Shown piece after piece: positions 33,004 to 45,523 of a DNA stretch of 64,000 nucleotides. Origin of the DNA: Oscarella lobularis (Eukaryota; Porifera; Homoscleromorpha; Homosclerophorida; Oscarellidae); the NCBI RefSeq assembly GCF_947507565.1, contig NC_089193.1, positions 1,167,125 to 1,231,124 of the forward strand. Reading direction: 5' to 3'. Position numbers and translations under genes: made by a program. Below the pieces are notes generated by a model. The model searched no databases and had not been told where the DNA came from. It saw nothing but the letters and a program-made list of their open reading frames with translations. Numbering within the stretch: position 1 is the first letter of the stretch; the number at the start of each line of letters is the position of its first letter.

Positions 33004-34991
33004 TTACTTGCTCTCGTCGACCAGAACGTGTTCCAAGTATTCGTTGAGAAATAGGCCGTTTGGATCGACGCTTTCTCTCACCTGCAAATACTTTCCAAAC
33101 CGGGGGTACATACCGGCAAATTCCTTTGCTCTGATGCCGTGATCCTTTGCCCAGTGGGGACGACCACCGGCGGAAAGGACTATTTTTTCAAAAGCATGCC
33201 AATATTCGTGGTGAGAAATGTCCTTTCCGTAGGGTCTACGCACGTAAGATCTCCTGAATGTTTGAGAATAATTTTTAGCTCCTCCTAACCTGTACATAAC
33301 GATATTGATGTAGCAGGAGTCTCGATCATACGCTGGACTTAGAAAAAACTCCTCCGCTTTTACAAATCGGACTTCGACTTATAAAAGTTTAGACTCTAAG
33401 TCTAAAATACAAATTATCTATTTGGTGTATCTCACCTGGAAAGTGAGCCGGAAATTTGCTCTCTTCAATCCATTTCTTAAGCTGGAGCAAAACACTCGCT
33501 GTCTCACGTCTACACATAGAATAGAAAATACTATTATGGATATAGCGTCTACAATGAAGTCTCGCGATGCCTTGGAATGGCCCACTCCATAACGTATTGC
33601 TTAAAGAGACACTCAAAGCTAAATACCTGAAGAGAACGCTCTAAGAAAAACTATTATATTTTCACTCTCATCTCTCTACTTTGTCGCTTCTGTCTATGAC
33701 CTCCCTTGGGTGCTTGTAGAGCAAATTGAAGTAGGTTTTTGCTATGCTTGGTACAAGGGAGGGAAAGAAAGAACTCAGCCAATACATGAACTCGAGCGAG
33801 TAATAGCCAATTGCGTAGTCCCAAAACCAGCTGCCACATTTCACGGGAGGCTTGGGGGGGGGGAGGGAAAGAAAAGACATGCAAATTCAGACCCGAAGAC
33901 ACTTTGCCTGTAACGCACTCTGGACGTTCTGCTGTTTTTCCAATAGACAACATTCTCGGTATGCGGATACCAACAGAAACGAAAGTGCTCTGACGAATTG
34001 ACGAGAGATTCCAAATTATCAAGAACCTTAGAGTAAAAATTTCTTCCTTATGACGACAACGATGACAACGACGACGCATACTTCTTGGAGCGTAGACGAG
34101 AATTGTCTTTGATGCAGATGGAATGCCGGTTCGCACTGCAGCGTCGCCGAGAGAAGAATTCCAGTTGCTCCCAGCCCGCACATGGTAGCATGAAAAATGT
34201 CCGAATTGACGTCGCGCGAGCATTCGACGATCTTTTCCGAAGCGAGCAGAAGGTCGACAGATAAAACCTAAAGAGACGTCACAGTGTACATTATTGTATT
34301 CACTCTAATTAATAAATTCAATTTCACGTGAGAACAAATAGTTCCGAAAGCGACGCCCGTTCCGTGAGTGCCCGTCGCTATGGCACCGGCGACAGTAATG
34401 TCTCCTATACTGCCTTGACTAAAATATTCTCATATAGAATTACGAGGATCGACCGAACGAACGTTCGCGTTCTTCCCCCACTTGCTTAGAGCCATTCCAT
34501 GAGACGGCAACGTTTCATTGAGCTGAGCCACTGTCACGCCCGCCTCGAATTTCACAGTAAAACGCTTTGTGTCAATCTAATTACGGACCAACGTCATGCG
34601 TGCGTGGGCGTGGCAAATGACTTGTGTTTACGCGCACCTCCAGGATCCTGTTCATTTTTCGCAGCGAGATCATGAAATCGTCGGTGCAAGCGATTGTCGA
34701 CGGCGAGTGACCGATTCCGGCGACGCGCACGCGCCTGCGCTCCTTCTTCGCCTTGGCGACAATCTCGAGGAAAGAATGTCGCGAATGTGTGGACGGGACG
34801 GGGGGGGGGGGGGGGGAAGAGACTCCAAATTCAATACCTCCATCACGTCTTCGATTCGCGTCGGTTCGTAATAGAGACGCGGCGTGCACGAGTAGGTTTT
34901 CGCCCAGTTAGAAAACGTCACTCCCTTTGGGAAAAAATCACGCGTCCAGCACGAGTTGAAAGTCGGACTCGAGCTGCACGGGTACCTGCAT
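33004..34991 (-). CDS. GULO: L-gulonolactone oxidase
   Basis: Last enzyme of ascorbate synthesis in many animals: an ER-associated flavoenzyme oxidising L-gulono-1,4-lactone. Exon 1 is only MQ; the 55-nt intron ends CCCAAAG and exon 2 continues [20 protein letters not shown]. Next come [20 protein letters not shown] (His of the GxGHS motif covalently binds FAD) and [16 protein letters not shown]. The C-terminus has [17 protein letters not shown] and [18 protein letters not shown]-stop, with the HWAK motif of aldonolactone oxidases. Order and ends match vertebrate GULO rather than plant GLDH. A 17-G run lies in an early intron. Starts head-to-head with the Rab32-type gene. Confidence 0.93.
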
Positions 34992-35323
34992 TTTCAGCCG
35001 TCCGCGACGCAAGGACTCGGATCGAAGGCGACTGGCGATTCGCTAGGTGTCGAATGCGAGATTTTTTGAGAGCACGTGACGTCAAAAGTGACGTAGAAGC
35101 ATAGATAATAGTACAAGCTTCCCAAATGGGCGTGGTTTTCTAAAGTTAAGCTTCCAAAGAAACAAAATAGGAAGCGTTCCTTACTCTTGGGCGTTTACCG
35201 AGAAAAATTAATGTACTGTAGTGCGCTAAACGATGCAATGGAACGGAAAAGGAGCAATCCAGGAGAGAACAATAATGTGCAAGCTTGCCTTACGTTTTTC
35301 GTTACTATTCGCAATTTATATCA
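34992..35323. promoter_or_regulatory. divergent intergenic region between GULO and Rab32-type gene
   Basis: 332 bases between oppositely oriented start codons, containing TGACGTCA-like CRE half sites (GTGACGTCAAAAGTGACG at about 35075-35092). Shared regulation is possible, not shown. Confidence 0.4.
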
Positions 35324-36602
35324 ATGAAGAACGAGGTCGGACGTGTGAGCTCTACTATGTTGAGTAGTGACGAATCGGTCGAATCGTCGTTCCATCTCGG
35401 CGGCGGCGTGATGAGCGGACAAGTGAAAGACTACTTTTTTAAGCTGCTCGTCATCGGCGACGTTTGCGTGGGAAAAACGAGTTTCGTCGATCGATACGTT
35501 TACAACAAAGAATTCGATTCCACGTACAAGACGACGATAGGCGTCGACTTTGCCATTAAAAGTCTCAAATGGTCCGAAACGGAGCGAATACGACTCCAAG
35601 TACAACAAATCATTATATATAGACTAGATACAATAGTGAATTCAATAATTCTTAGTTGTGGGATTTGTCAGGTAAGCAAACATCGGACGTCCAAAAGCGT
35701 CATCATAATTTTTATGTAGTAGTATTAATTAATTAATTAAGTATAAGAGGTTCCTCCTAAACGCACTGACTTCTTTTTACCATGATCAGTGGACATGCTA
35801 CGTCTCCGTTTAGCAGATACAAACACTCTCATTTTTATATATGCGCACAACGTGATGATCCATATGCATAGGCCTATAGACGGACCCCCTACACATCAAC
35901 ACACTTTTGAACACATAAGACACGTCAACTATAGAACAAATTCCAACAGCTATCTGATTCTCCCCAATAGGTCAGGAGAGGTTTAGTAGTTTGACTCGCG
36001 TTTACTATCGAGACGCAATCGGCTGCTTGCTCTTTTTCGACTTATCGCGGGCCGAAACGTTTCGCACGCTCGGCAAATGGAAGAAGGACTTAGATTTAAA
36101 AGTTCATTTGCCAAGTGGGCGCGTCGTTCCCTGTCTACTCATAGCTAATAAGGTATGGGGGGGAGGGAAAGACGAGGGTTTAGCTTTCAATTGTTTTACG
36201 GGGGGTTAGTGTGACTTGGAAGATAGGGCCGTATCTGAGGAGGAGATTGACGCATTTTGCTCGAAGCACGGGCTGATTGGATGGATCGAGACGTCCGTTA
36301 AAAACGATCAGAATATTTCTGAATCTATTAGGTATTCTAATTGCACCATTATGTTATTCAATATTTAGCCGTGTAGCTTCTAATTTTTTAATATAACCTA
36401 TTCTTATCGTGTCTGCGTTTGCATTAGGACTCTGTTAACGAGTGTTCTGGAAGAGGTGAAGAAGGAAGAGGAGCCGCTGGAACGCGAGAAACGACAGAGG
36501 AACACGTACATATCGCTTAATAAAGAAATCGCAAAACACTATAGGGAACAAACTTCAGCGGGATGTTGCAGTTTGGGAGGAGACAAAGCGGAAATTTTAT
36601 AG
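35324..36602 (+). CDS. RAB32: Rab32/38-subfamily small GTPase
   Basis: Controls traffic to lysosome-related organelles and mitochondria-associated membranes in other animals. P-loop GDVCVGKTS, switch I TTIGVDFAIKSLKWSETE, WDLSGQERFSSLTRVYYRDA across a splice junction, FFDLSRAETFRTLGKWKKDL, DLKVHLPSGRVVPCLLIANK, CDLED and ETSVKND. The DLKVHLPSG segment is diagnostic for Rab32/38. The C-terminus ends AGCCSLGGDKAEIL-stop, so the usual double cysteine is internal rather than terminal. Start at MKNEVGRV; later in-frame ATGs at 35357 and about 35411 are alternatives. Confidence 0.92.
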
Positions 36603-36932
36603 AGAGAACGTAACCGTGCTGCTATCGATTTTGACGTTTCCAGTATTTTTTTTCTACTGAGTAACATATATTGCTGGTCCTTTGTGAAGATTCGGGTCTG
36701 CGCCTTTGAAATGGGACGCTTGGGGACCTGGGGGGGAACAGAGCACGAGTACATGCGAACCGGGGGGGAGCAGGGGCTGGTTTTACCGCAAAAGAACGTT
36801 TCACGTGTTTGCGTTGCGTGTGCCGCTGCCGGTCCTCTATGATTTCCACGATTGGGGCCACGGGCTAACGATTTGTCAGGACCACAAGCGAAAACGCGCG
36901 AGTCGCTGCGCAAAGGGGTGTGCAAACTCGTA
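36603..36932. other. convergent intergenic stretch with G-runs
   Basis: Space between the converging Rab32-type and WW/CUE-like stop codons. It contains two runs of seven Gs (about 36730 and 36763) and no supported gene. Confidence 0.6.
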
Positions 36933-38910
36933 CTATTTACTAAGACCTTCTATATACCTTAGGAGTGATTCATCTGGTCCGTGCCACAATGAGAGATCTG
37001 GGCCTTGAGCTGGAGTCCTGAGCTTCGATTTGAAATTGGACGGGAACGTCATTCTGACGGGTTGTCGTTCGTAGCGATGGGGCTGATATTGTCGCTTCGG
37101 CGGTTCGATGCGATGCTCTCTTGTCGGCTCCTTGGGAGGAGATTTCGGTCTCAAGGACTCGAGAAACGACGAAGAGGACGTCGAAGGAAAGGTAAAATTG
37201 AAAGAAGGATCGGACGGCTCGTCGTCGGTCCCGAACGTGACTACACGTTTAGTATGAATAGATGCACCTGAATTGATGGTGCGTGTACCTGGAGATAGCG
37301 TGGCTGGCAAGCGCGTTTCTACGGGAGACGGCGGAGGAGAGACGTGAGGAGTATAGCTAAATTATACATCTTCTCAATCAGACGGTAGACGTCTCTGATT
37401 CCGAGATACCTTGTGGTGGCTGAGGCTGTAGCCTCGCCTTAAAATCGATCAAGTCAGTTGATCATATATATCTAAGAGAATTTCTCACTTGATGCTTCGT
37501 GGCGGAGAACGTCTGTCGCTATGTTTTCGTCGTAGTCAACGAGTTCTAAGGCAAGCTTGATGCTCTCCTTTGCCAAGGAGGGAAACTTGGACGTCATAGC
37601 TGCCAATACTAGAAGAAAACGTAGTCTGTCTCTCTCGATTTTTTTTATGGAGGGAGAGGGGCGTACTTCTATTTTTATCGGCTTGAGACTTGGACGTGAG
37701 TTCCGAAGGAAAAGACACGTGCTTTTCTTGACAAATAAAATAAAGAAATGTAAAATTAGCCGATTTACTCTTTCTGCGTACTTTGTTTGGGTTTGGGTAG
37801 ACCAAATTGAGACTCCAAAGTCTCCTTAGCCTTTGTCACATTGTAGCCATTCTGTCAACAGTGCGCAAATACGAGAATAAAAAAACATTAGAATATATTA
37901 TATACCATTTCCAAAGAGATAGTCACGGCCTCTTTATCGACATGTGGGAATTCCTTAGCCAATCTATCCACCACTGCGCAAAAAGCAAGATACAACGCCG
38001 CAGCTTTAAAAATCGCAACGCTTTACTTTGCTTCCTTCTCGTCTTCTCCTTTGCCTCCTGATTTCGTTTCGCAGCAGCCGCAACAGAAGGCTACAGCGCG
38101 TATAAAAATAATATAAAAACAATCGAATATATTATACCTGTGCATATCCCATGTCCTTCAATTTAGTTCGCGAAGTCCGCAGATTCCAAGAGGACCTGCT
38201 CCAAGATAAAAATAAATCAAAAGCATGTAAAGATACACGGTAACAGACATTCGAAGCACTGATTCAATTAGTCCGCGACCCGCACGAGGAAATTCCACTG
38301 ATAGCGTATCGATATGTCTATCCTAAAACGATCATTAGTCAATAAGAGAAGAAAATATTTTGAAATTATTACATGCATATCAGTATGGCCTAGAGCCTTG
38401 AGCCTGCTGACCGTAAGATCAACGTTACCACTGGTACTGTAATAAATGCTGTAAGTGAGAAATATATTTCGATTTCTTTAATTAATTAACCTCGTGTGAA
38501 TATTTCTGATTTGAGATTCCGGAGCATTTGGAAATCGTTCCTTGAGATTTTTTATCTCCTCGTCGGATACGAGAGTGAAAGACGTCGTTTTTGTTGCCTA
38601 GGAGAACGAAGAGTTAGAGAGTTAGTAAAATTCGTCAAAAGAGACAATTAACCCACACCCTTGGGCTCGGGCTTCTTTCTCGGCTCCCGCTAGTCGTTAC
38701 CAAAGGAATAGATGTCCGAGGATCGGCCCACGAAGTCGTTTTCGTCGCGTGATTGATGAAGAAACTAGGAGAAGCCCCCCAAAAGGAGCCTCAATTCAAA
38801 GCATCGTTGTTTCGCGGTGTCATTATTTGGTATTACTATCTCCTTGAGCGCTGGTCGTATTTCATTTCCCAACCAGGAGGAAGAGGAGAAGAATTCATTC
38901 GAGCAGCCAT
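36933..38910 (-). CDS. WW domain protein with four CUE/UBA-like modules
   Basis: The first two exons join into a complete WW domain: PLPPGWEMKYDQRSR, then FFINHATKTTSWADPR (both Trp and the NH/TxxTTW core). Then come four short helical modules with the CUE-like pattern FP...L: NLKERFPNAPESQIRNIH, HIDTLSVEFPRAGRGLIESV, RLAKEFPHVDKEAVTISLEM and AAMTSKFPSLAKESIKLALE. The C-terminal part is Ser/Pro-rich and ends GPDLSLWHGPDESLLRYIE with GLSK-stop. WW domains bind proline motifs and CUE modules bind ubiquitin, so a ubiquitin adaptor is inferred. I do not recognise a named protein with this order. The start codon is 38 bases from that of NDUFS2 on the other strand. Confidence 0.75.
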
Positions 38911-38948
38911 TTGTTTATTTATCCCTGGTCAACACCCGTATAGGCAAC
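38911..38948. promoter_or_regulatory. 38-bp divergent start region, WW/CUE-like gene and NDUFS2
   Basis: Only 38 bases separate the two start codons, so the 5' UTRs must be extremely short or the transcripts overlap. No TATA box fits. Confidence 0.6.
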
Positions 38949-41068
38949 ATGTCAGCTCGTCTATTTCGCTCGATTCACCGTCTTCCTCAGCTTTGGCGGT
39001 CGTTTCGAACGTCTGCGGCAAACAGGTATAATATTTTCAGTTCGTTTCGTGTTTTTTTTGCACTGGGGCCCCTTTAGGTTCGTTTCGCCTCACCAGCAGC
39101 AAAGGGACGAACAGGAAGCTCGTCCATTGCAACTTCCAGGAGTACTCGGCGAAATGACGGGAAACGTACTCTATCCGGACAAAGAATCGGCAAAATGGGA
39201 CGTAGATCGTAAGAAAAAGAACAAACCAACGAAAACAAACGTCCATCTTCGCTTTTCCCTTCAGATTACGTACCAGAAAAATCGGTATCGAACCTTAAAG
39301 TGAATTTCGGTCCTCAGCATCCGGCCGCACACGGCGTACTTCGCCTCGTCTGCGAATTAAACGGAGAAGTAAAATCAAACGAAAATTCAAAGAAAATATA
39401 TACTATATATAGTAATTTCTCCTTTTAGGTCGTTCAGAGAGCCGATCCTCACATCGGTCTTCTTCATCGCGGCACCGAGAAACTGATCGAATATAAGACG
39501 TACACGCAGGCATTGCCCTACTTCGATCGTCTTGACTACGTCTCGATGATGTGCAACGAGCAAGCCTACTCATTGGCCGTCGAAAATCTCCTCGGAATTG
39601 ATATACCACCTAGAGCAAAATACATAAGAAGTATCAGTCATTATTTAATTAATTAATCGGTATTTTATTTATATATTGATTGATTAATTAATTTAGCAAT
39701 GTTTGGCGAAATAACGAGAATTCTTAATCACATAATGGCCGTGTGTTCTCATGCGCTCGACGTCGGAGCCATGACTCCCTTCTTTTGGCTTTTCGAAGAG
39801 AGAGAGAAAGTAACGCTATTGAATCAATAAAGTCAGGGGCATAAACCCTCTCTTCTCAAACTAGATGATGGAATTCTACGAGCGAGTATCTGGAGCGCGT
39901 TTGCACGCGGCCTACGTTCGACCGGGCGGCGTGTCTCAAGATCTTCCAATTGGACTCATGAACGACATCTATAATTTCTTGACACCGTTCTCCCAGAGAA
40001 TCGACGAACTCGAAGAGGTGCGCACAGAAACGAAAGAACATTTATTAATTAGTCAGGAATTATTGTTTATATTAGATGCTGACTAATAATAGAATATGGA
40101 AGCAGAGAGTCGTTGACATTGGGATCGTCTCCGCTGAAGACGCTCTCAATCTTGGATTCAGGTTTTCAAAAATACTCTCTAATTCTTATAGATTTTAAAA
40201 TATAAAATATTTAAGTGGCGTGATGTTGCGAGGATCTGGAATTAAGTGGGATTTGAGAAAAGTTCAGCCGTACGATGCTTATGATCAGGTCGATTTTGAC
40301 GTGCCTATCGGTCGTCACGGAGACTGCTATGACAGGTCAGAATTATTACGCATTTTCAAATAATCTCATTGCGATCAATAAAGGTACCTGTGTCGCGTTG
40401 ATGAAATGCGTCAAAGTTTGAGAATTATTCATCAAGTTAGTAGAAGCGGTTACGTGATAAAGTGTCTTTATTGAAATGGGGGTCCCCCCCATGTGTACCT
40501 AGTGTCTGAATAAAATGCCCGAGGGAGAAGTCAAAGTCGACGACGCCAAGATTTCTCCGCCCAGTAGACACGAAATGAAAGTAAAGGCTGATTTATAGAC
40601 AACACGTTATGGAGCCTCTATGTCTTGGCTAAGGATTCCATGGAAGCATTGATTCATCATTTCAAGCTATTCACCGAAGGATACAGCGTTCCTCCGGGAG
40701 CCACTTACACTGCCATTGAAGCTCCAAAAGTATTGTATCTATGTACAGTATATATTAGACTACTAATGATGTTATTCTTAGGGCGAGTTTGGAGTTTATC
40801 TTGTGTCAGATGGGACGAGCAAACCGTACAAGTGCAAAATCAAAGCGCCTGGATTTTCCCATCTGGTAAAATTTCCAAGTGTGTTAAGTAATATAATTTC
40901 ACATAGAAGGTTCTCTAAGGCTGGCCTACATTTTGTCACACAAGGACATCTCCTCGCCGACATGGTAGCCATCATAGGTATACTGTACTTTAATTTGAGT
41001 ACTTATTATTTTTAATCTGGGGGTCTCTAGGCACAATGGATATTGTTTTTGGTGAAGTAGATCGCTGA
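38949..41068 (+). CDS. NDUFS2: NADH dehydrogenase Fe-S protein 2 (complex I 49 kDa)
   Basis: Core matrix-arm subunit of complex I near the quinone site. Start [20 protein letters not shown] fits a mitochondrial presequence and homologous start. Then [96 protein letters not shown] and [20 protein letters not shown]. It ends DIVFGEVDR-stop, exactly the conserved C-terminus. About ten short introns. The quinone-site His (HGVLR) and Tyr (LDYVS) positions are kept. Confidence 0.98.
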
Positions 41069-41290
41069 GAAAACTATGAGACTATGAATGTATAGCGCGC
41101 GTTCCTGTTACTCGTTCGTGTTTACCAGTGTTTACCTTATATGGTCATGAGAAGGTCGTGAATCGCGACGAAAACGTCATGAGGGCGTGGCGTCGTTCCG
41201 TCGCCCAATAAGAGGCGAGCAGGCACGTGCTTCGGTGCCGTATCTGTTTCTGTAGTCCGTCTCTCGAAAAGAAGCTCGCGTACAGTCGAA

Positions 41291-43987
41291 ATGGCCGGAG
41301 AAATGAGCGCCGAAGAGATCGCCGAGATCCGCGCGCAGTTCGACGAGGTAAGAACGCGTCGACGGGAGTCGCTTCGAGGCGACAATCTTGTCGCGCAGTT
41401 CGACGCGGACAAGAACGGGCACATAACGTGCAGCGAAATCTCCGAAGTGATGAAAGCGCTCGGCGAAAGCATCCCCGGCTACCAGATCAGGGACATGGTG
41501 CGCGAAGTCGATCTCGACGAGAACGGAACGATCGAATTCAACGAATTCATCGAGGTGCGTCGTCGCTTCCCACGCGTCCACGTGCTCCCCCCGCGCTCTC
41601 GGCGTCTCTCTCGACGAGAACGAGACCTAATCGAAGCTCACCGCCTCGAGGAAAGGAGGCGAATGAGGGCGTAACGGTATTTTCTCTTCCTCCCGGATGC
41701 GGTGTTGTTCCGAGATTAATTAATTGAATATCCTATTATTGATGCGTGGGCGTGGTTTTTTAGATGTTTAAAAAAGTGAAAGGGAAAAGACCGAAGTATA
41801 AGTTGGAGGCGGTTGCCGAGCGACAGAAGAAGGTGCTCAAGTCGGGCGGGACGTCCGAGGCGTCGGCCGCGGGAACGACTCACTCGTTCGCCGAAGACGA
41901 ATCGCTCGCTTTCGTCGATTGGATCAATTTTCAATTGGCCGGCGATCCCGATTTGGCGAAAGCGTTGCCTATCAATAGCGAGGATCACCTCGCTCTGTTT
42001 CCGGCTCTTCACGACGGAATTCTCCTATGGTAACGTTAGATAATCAAAATTCTAATAAATAAATAAATTTCGTGCGATTCTTAGCAAACTGATTAACAAG
42101 TCAGTCGCGGATACCATCGACGAGAGGGCGATTAATAAGACGAAGCTCAACGTGTACACGATTCACGAGAATCAGACGTTGGCTTTGAATTCGGCTTCCG
42201 CCATCGGCTGCAACATCGTCAATATCGGGCCCGAGGACTTGACGAAAGGAACGCCGCATCTCTGCCTCGGAATTCTCTGGCAAGTCATCCGTGTAAGAGA
42301 TGAAGAGAGGGAGAAAGAAAGGGGATTAATTATTGTTTTTTTTTTTTAGATTGGGCTCTTGGCGAAAATTTCTCTGCAAAATTGTCCGGGTTTGGCTCGT
42401 CTGCTCGAGGAAGGCGAAGAGCTCGAAGATCTGTTGCGTTTGAGCCCCGAGGAGATTCTCCTGCGATGGTTCAACTATCAGCTCAAGGAAGCCGGATCGT
42501 CGAGACGCGTCAGAAACTTTGGAGGAGACATCAAGGTCTGGGCGTTTTCGAAATCACTTATATTATTTTATAAGGGGTTTTTGTACGGTTATTAGGATTC
42601 TGAGTGCTACACTATTCTTTTGAATCAGATCGCTCCTCCTGATAGGGGAGTCGATATGTCGCCTATGCACGTAAGTTGGCTACTTTTGTCCGGTGGGGAG
42701 GGGATCTCGTTTTGAGTGTGACTTCTCTTAGGAATCGGATATGGAGAACAGGGCCGAGAAGATGTTGCAGCAGGCCGATAAATTGGAGTGTCGCGCCTTC
42801 GTGAGACCCAGGGTAAAAAGAAGTCGCTGAGAATTGCAATATTTTTTCTGAATTTTGCTTTTGACTCGCTTTAGGATGTCGTTCGTGGAAACCAAAAATT
42901 GAATTTGGCTTTCGTGGCGAATTTGTTTAATAACTTTCCAGCTCTGGAGCCGCTGGAAGATCAGCCGATGCCAGAGATTGAAGAGACAAGAGAAGAGAAG
43001 AGTAAGTGCATATATATATATATATATGTAACGTGTGGGTACTACTACAGTATACGTGTACTTTTTTAGCTTACAGAAATTGGATGAACAGCTTGGGCGT
43101 GAAGCCGTTCGTTTACTGGCTCTACGACGATTTGGCTGATGGCATGGTTCTCCTCCAGGTTCGCCTTTTCCTCGTGGTTATTACGCTGAGTAGTCTATGC
43201 ATTGTTTTTTTCTCAGCTTTTCGACAAAGTGTTTCCTGGTTCTGTCGACTGGAAGAAAGTGAATCAGCCTCCCTTCAAGGCTCGGGACAAAATGAAGAAA
43301 CTGGAGAATTGCAATTACGCCGTGCAAATTGCGAAAAGCTGTAAACTGTCCGTAGTGGGAATAGGCGGCGAAGACATACACGCCAAGAACAAGACGCTCA
43401 CACTGGGTCAGCCCCTATGACTCGATTATTTAACTATTTGTTTAATATTGGGGCGATTATTACGTAGCTATCGTATGGCAGATTATGAGAGCGTACACCA
43501 TCTCGATTCTCCAAAAACTCTCCGGATCGGACAAGCCGATCCAAGACACGGAGATCGTTGAATGGGTCAATAGAACGGTTAGTGCGTTGAACGAGATAAT
43601 CGACTTTTCTTCTTATTACTGTTTACCTTCTTTCAGTTGTCAGAAGCCAACAAGGCTTCGCAGATTTCGTCCTTCAAGGATCCCGCTATTTCAACCGGAT
43701 TGCCTGTGATTGATCTGGTCGACGCTATCAAGCCAGCTTCTGTCAAATACGATCTTGTCAATCCTGGAGCTACGGAGGAGGTGGGTCTTAATATATTGTA
43801 TTGGGAGTCTTTTCTCTATGTTGGGCTCTAGGATAAGTTGCTGAATGCCAAGTACGCGATTTCTATGTCTCGAAAAATTGGGGCTCGCGTGTTCGCGCTC
43901 CCGGAGGACATCATCGAGGTGAAACCGAAAATGGTTTTGACCATTTTCGCGTGTCTGATGGCTCGCGGTCTCGAGGGAAAGAAATGA
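41291..43987 (+). CDS. PLS: plastin/fimbrin, actin-bundling protein
   Basis: Cross-links actin filaments in a calcium-sensitive way. Two EF hands come first: FDE, then a 52-nt intron, [17 protein letters not shown] and [15 protein letters not shown]. Four calponin-homology domains in two tandem actin-binding pairs follow: [95 protein letters not shown] and [19 protein letters not shown]. The last exon ends ARGLEGKK-stop. Domain order and length match animal plastins throughout; a single member here probably represents all vertebrate plastins. Confidence 0.97.
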
Positions 43988-44269
43988 AAGACTTGAACGT
44001 CGTTTGCGTGTCTCGAACAGTATGTGTCTTCGATTTTTTGCTTTCTTTTTTGATTTTTTGTGGGTGGACTGGACTGGGCATAATTTCCGTGTTTGCTGAG
44101 GAATAAACTGATGTTTGTCTGTGCGCAACACGTCCTCCTCTAGTGTATTCGCAGGAGGGTCATTCTGTAGGAACTTTATGACTAGGTCAGTAGCAAAAGG
44201 GCCGTTTTATGAAATGTTTAGTACGAACTGCAAGCGTGCGCGCAGCAACGGTTGGTGAAGGAGTCGCAG

Positions 44270-45523
44270 TTACACTAACCTTTGCATAAGCTCGTCGCTT
44301 GACGCCATAGGCGTTTCGTCGCTTGACGAGAGAGATTGAACGTTTTCGTTGATGTGAAACATGGTGAGTGTATCAGTCCTAAAACGCCTGCATAAATACT
44401 TCAAATGCGTCGTCGCCTCTACTTACTCTTCCGCCAAATTATATTCCCTTTTCGATATTTTGCGCTGATAGATTTGAATGCCAACTGCAAGACAAGCAAC
44501 GAAAGCAAGACAACATCCAATTATAATACCGGCCAAGGCACCGCCACCAGGATTCAATTTGTCGTTATAAGGTGGAGGAGCAATTGATGTAGGCTGTCCA
44601 GTACCAATCGTATGAGGAGACGGTGTTATTCTTCTTGTAGCTAAGCCAGATGTTGATGACGTTGATAAAGAAACAGACGCAGGTACTGAGTCGTAAGTCG
44701 CACTTCGTACTGTAGACAGAACCGTTGCTCTTGATGATGTCAGAGTAGGCTAAAAGAAAATAGAGACATTGACTTGCCCCATGTGCCTTTTACGAGAAAC
44801 TTACAGGCGGAGTTGGGTCTCCACAAACTTCAAATATCATGTCGACATAATAAATGGTATAATTCACCAATACCGTGAAGCTAAATAATACGAATAAATA
44901 AAATGTTCAACAGACTCAAGGAAGATCCTTACTGAAAGTATACGCAAGTGTAGTTCTCAGCTGGAGCGTGCCACAGAAACCAAACTGCTTCCTTCTCGTA
45001 AACGTTCCCATGACAGACAGCCTGATCAGAGCATTTCATTTGAACAGGAAGATTAGCCGCACTATCAACTAGGCCTGTTCCTTCGGATAACTCATCAGAA
45101 ACAGACAACGGGCTAAGACTGGGTCGAACTATAAAACCTCGAAAAGTCTGATTGCCTTGAAGAGTTACTATTGCAGAAACCATTAAAAAAAAGAAATCCT
45201 GTTTTGATCAATTTCACTTAACTGTTATACGTCTTTCCTGGTGTATAGAGTGCAGTGCCGTTTTTAGCTGTTCCGTTCGCGTATCGACTTGCATTGATTG
45301 ACAAATAAAATCCACCGTCTCCAGGAGTAGAAGGATAGTAGGGAGGCGGAGTCCAGTCCCACCGGTGATAATGATAATGGCTGGGATCGTAGTCATGATC
45401 GAAGTAGTGATTGACTTGCATTGTCGTGCAAGATTGGATACAAGCGCCCGCCGGCCAACCTGCTGCGTATCTCGCAAGGTCAATGAGAACAAGAAAGGTG
45501 AGCGCTCGGAGCACGTTCGCCAT
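44270..45523 (-). CDS. Reeler-domain single-pass membrane protein 1
   Basis: Signal peptide MANVLRALTFLVLIDLARYA, then a Reeler-type extracellular domain: YTPGKTYN, VTLQGNQTFRGFIVRPS, CSDQAVCHG and EAVWFLWHAPAENYTCVYFQ. A Ser/Thr stalk follows, then a transmembrane segment of the form GGGALAGIIIGCCLAF, then a short basic-then-acidic tail. The frame stops at 44423 if the last intron is retained, but a GTAAGT donor there joins in frame to a further exon, ETDTLTMFHINENVQSLSSS, ending DELMQRLV-stop at 44270; another donor overlaps that stop. Reeler domains occur in reelin, ferric reductases and insect defence proteins. Tandem paralogue of the next gene. Confidence 0.75.

Noticed and set aside
36706-37008. 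100-codon plus-strand frame
   Set aside because: Overlaps the 3' end of the WW/CUE-like gene and G-runs; no support.
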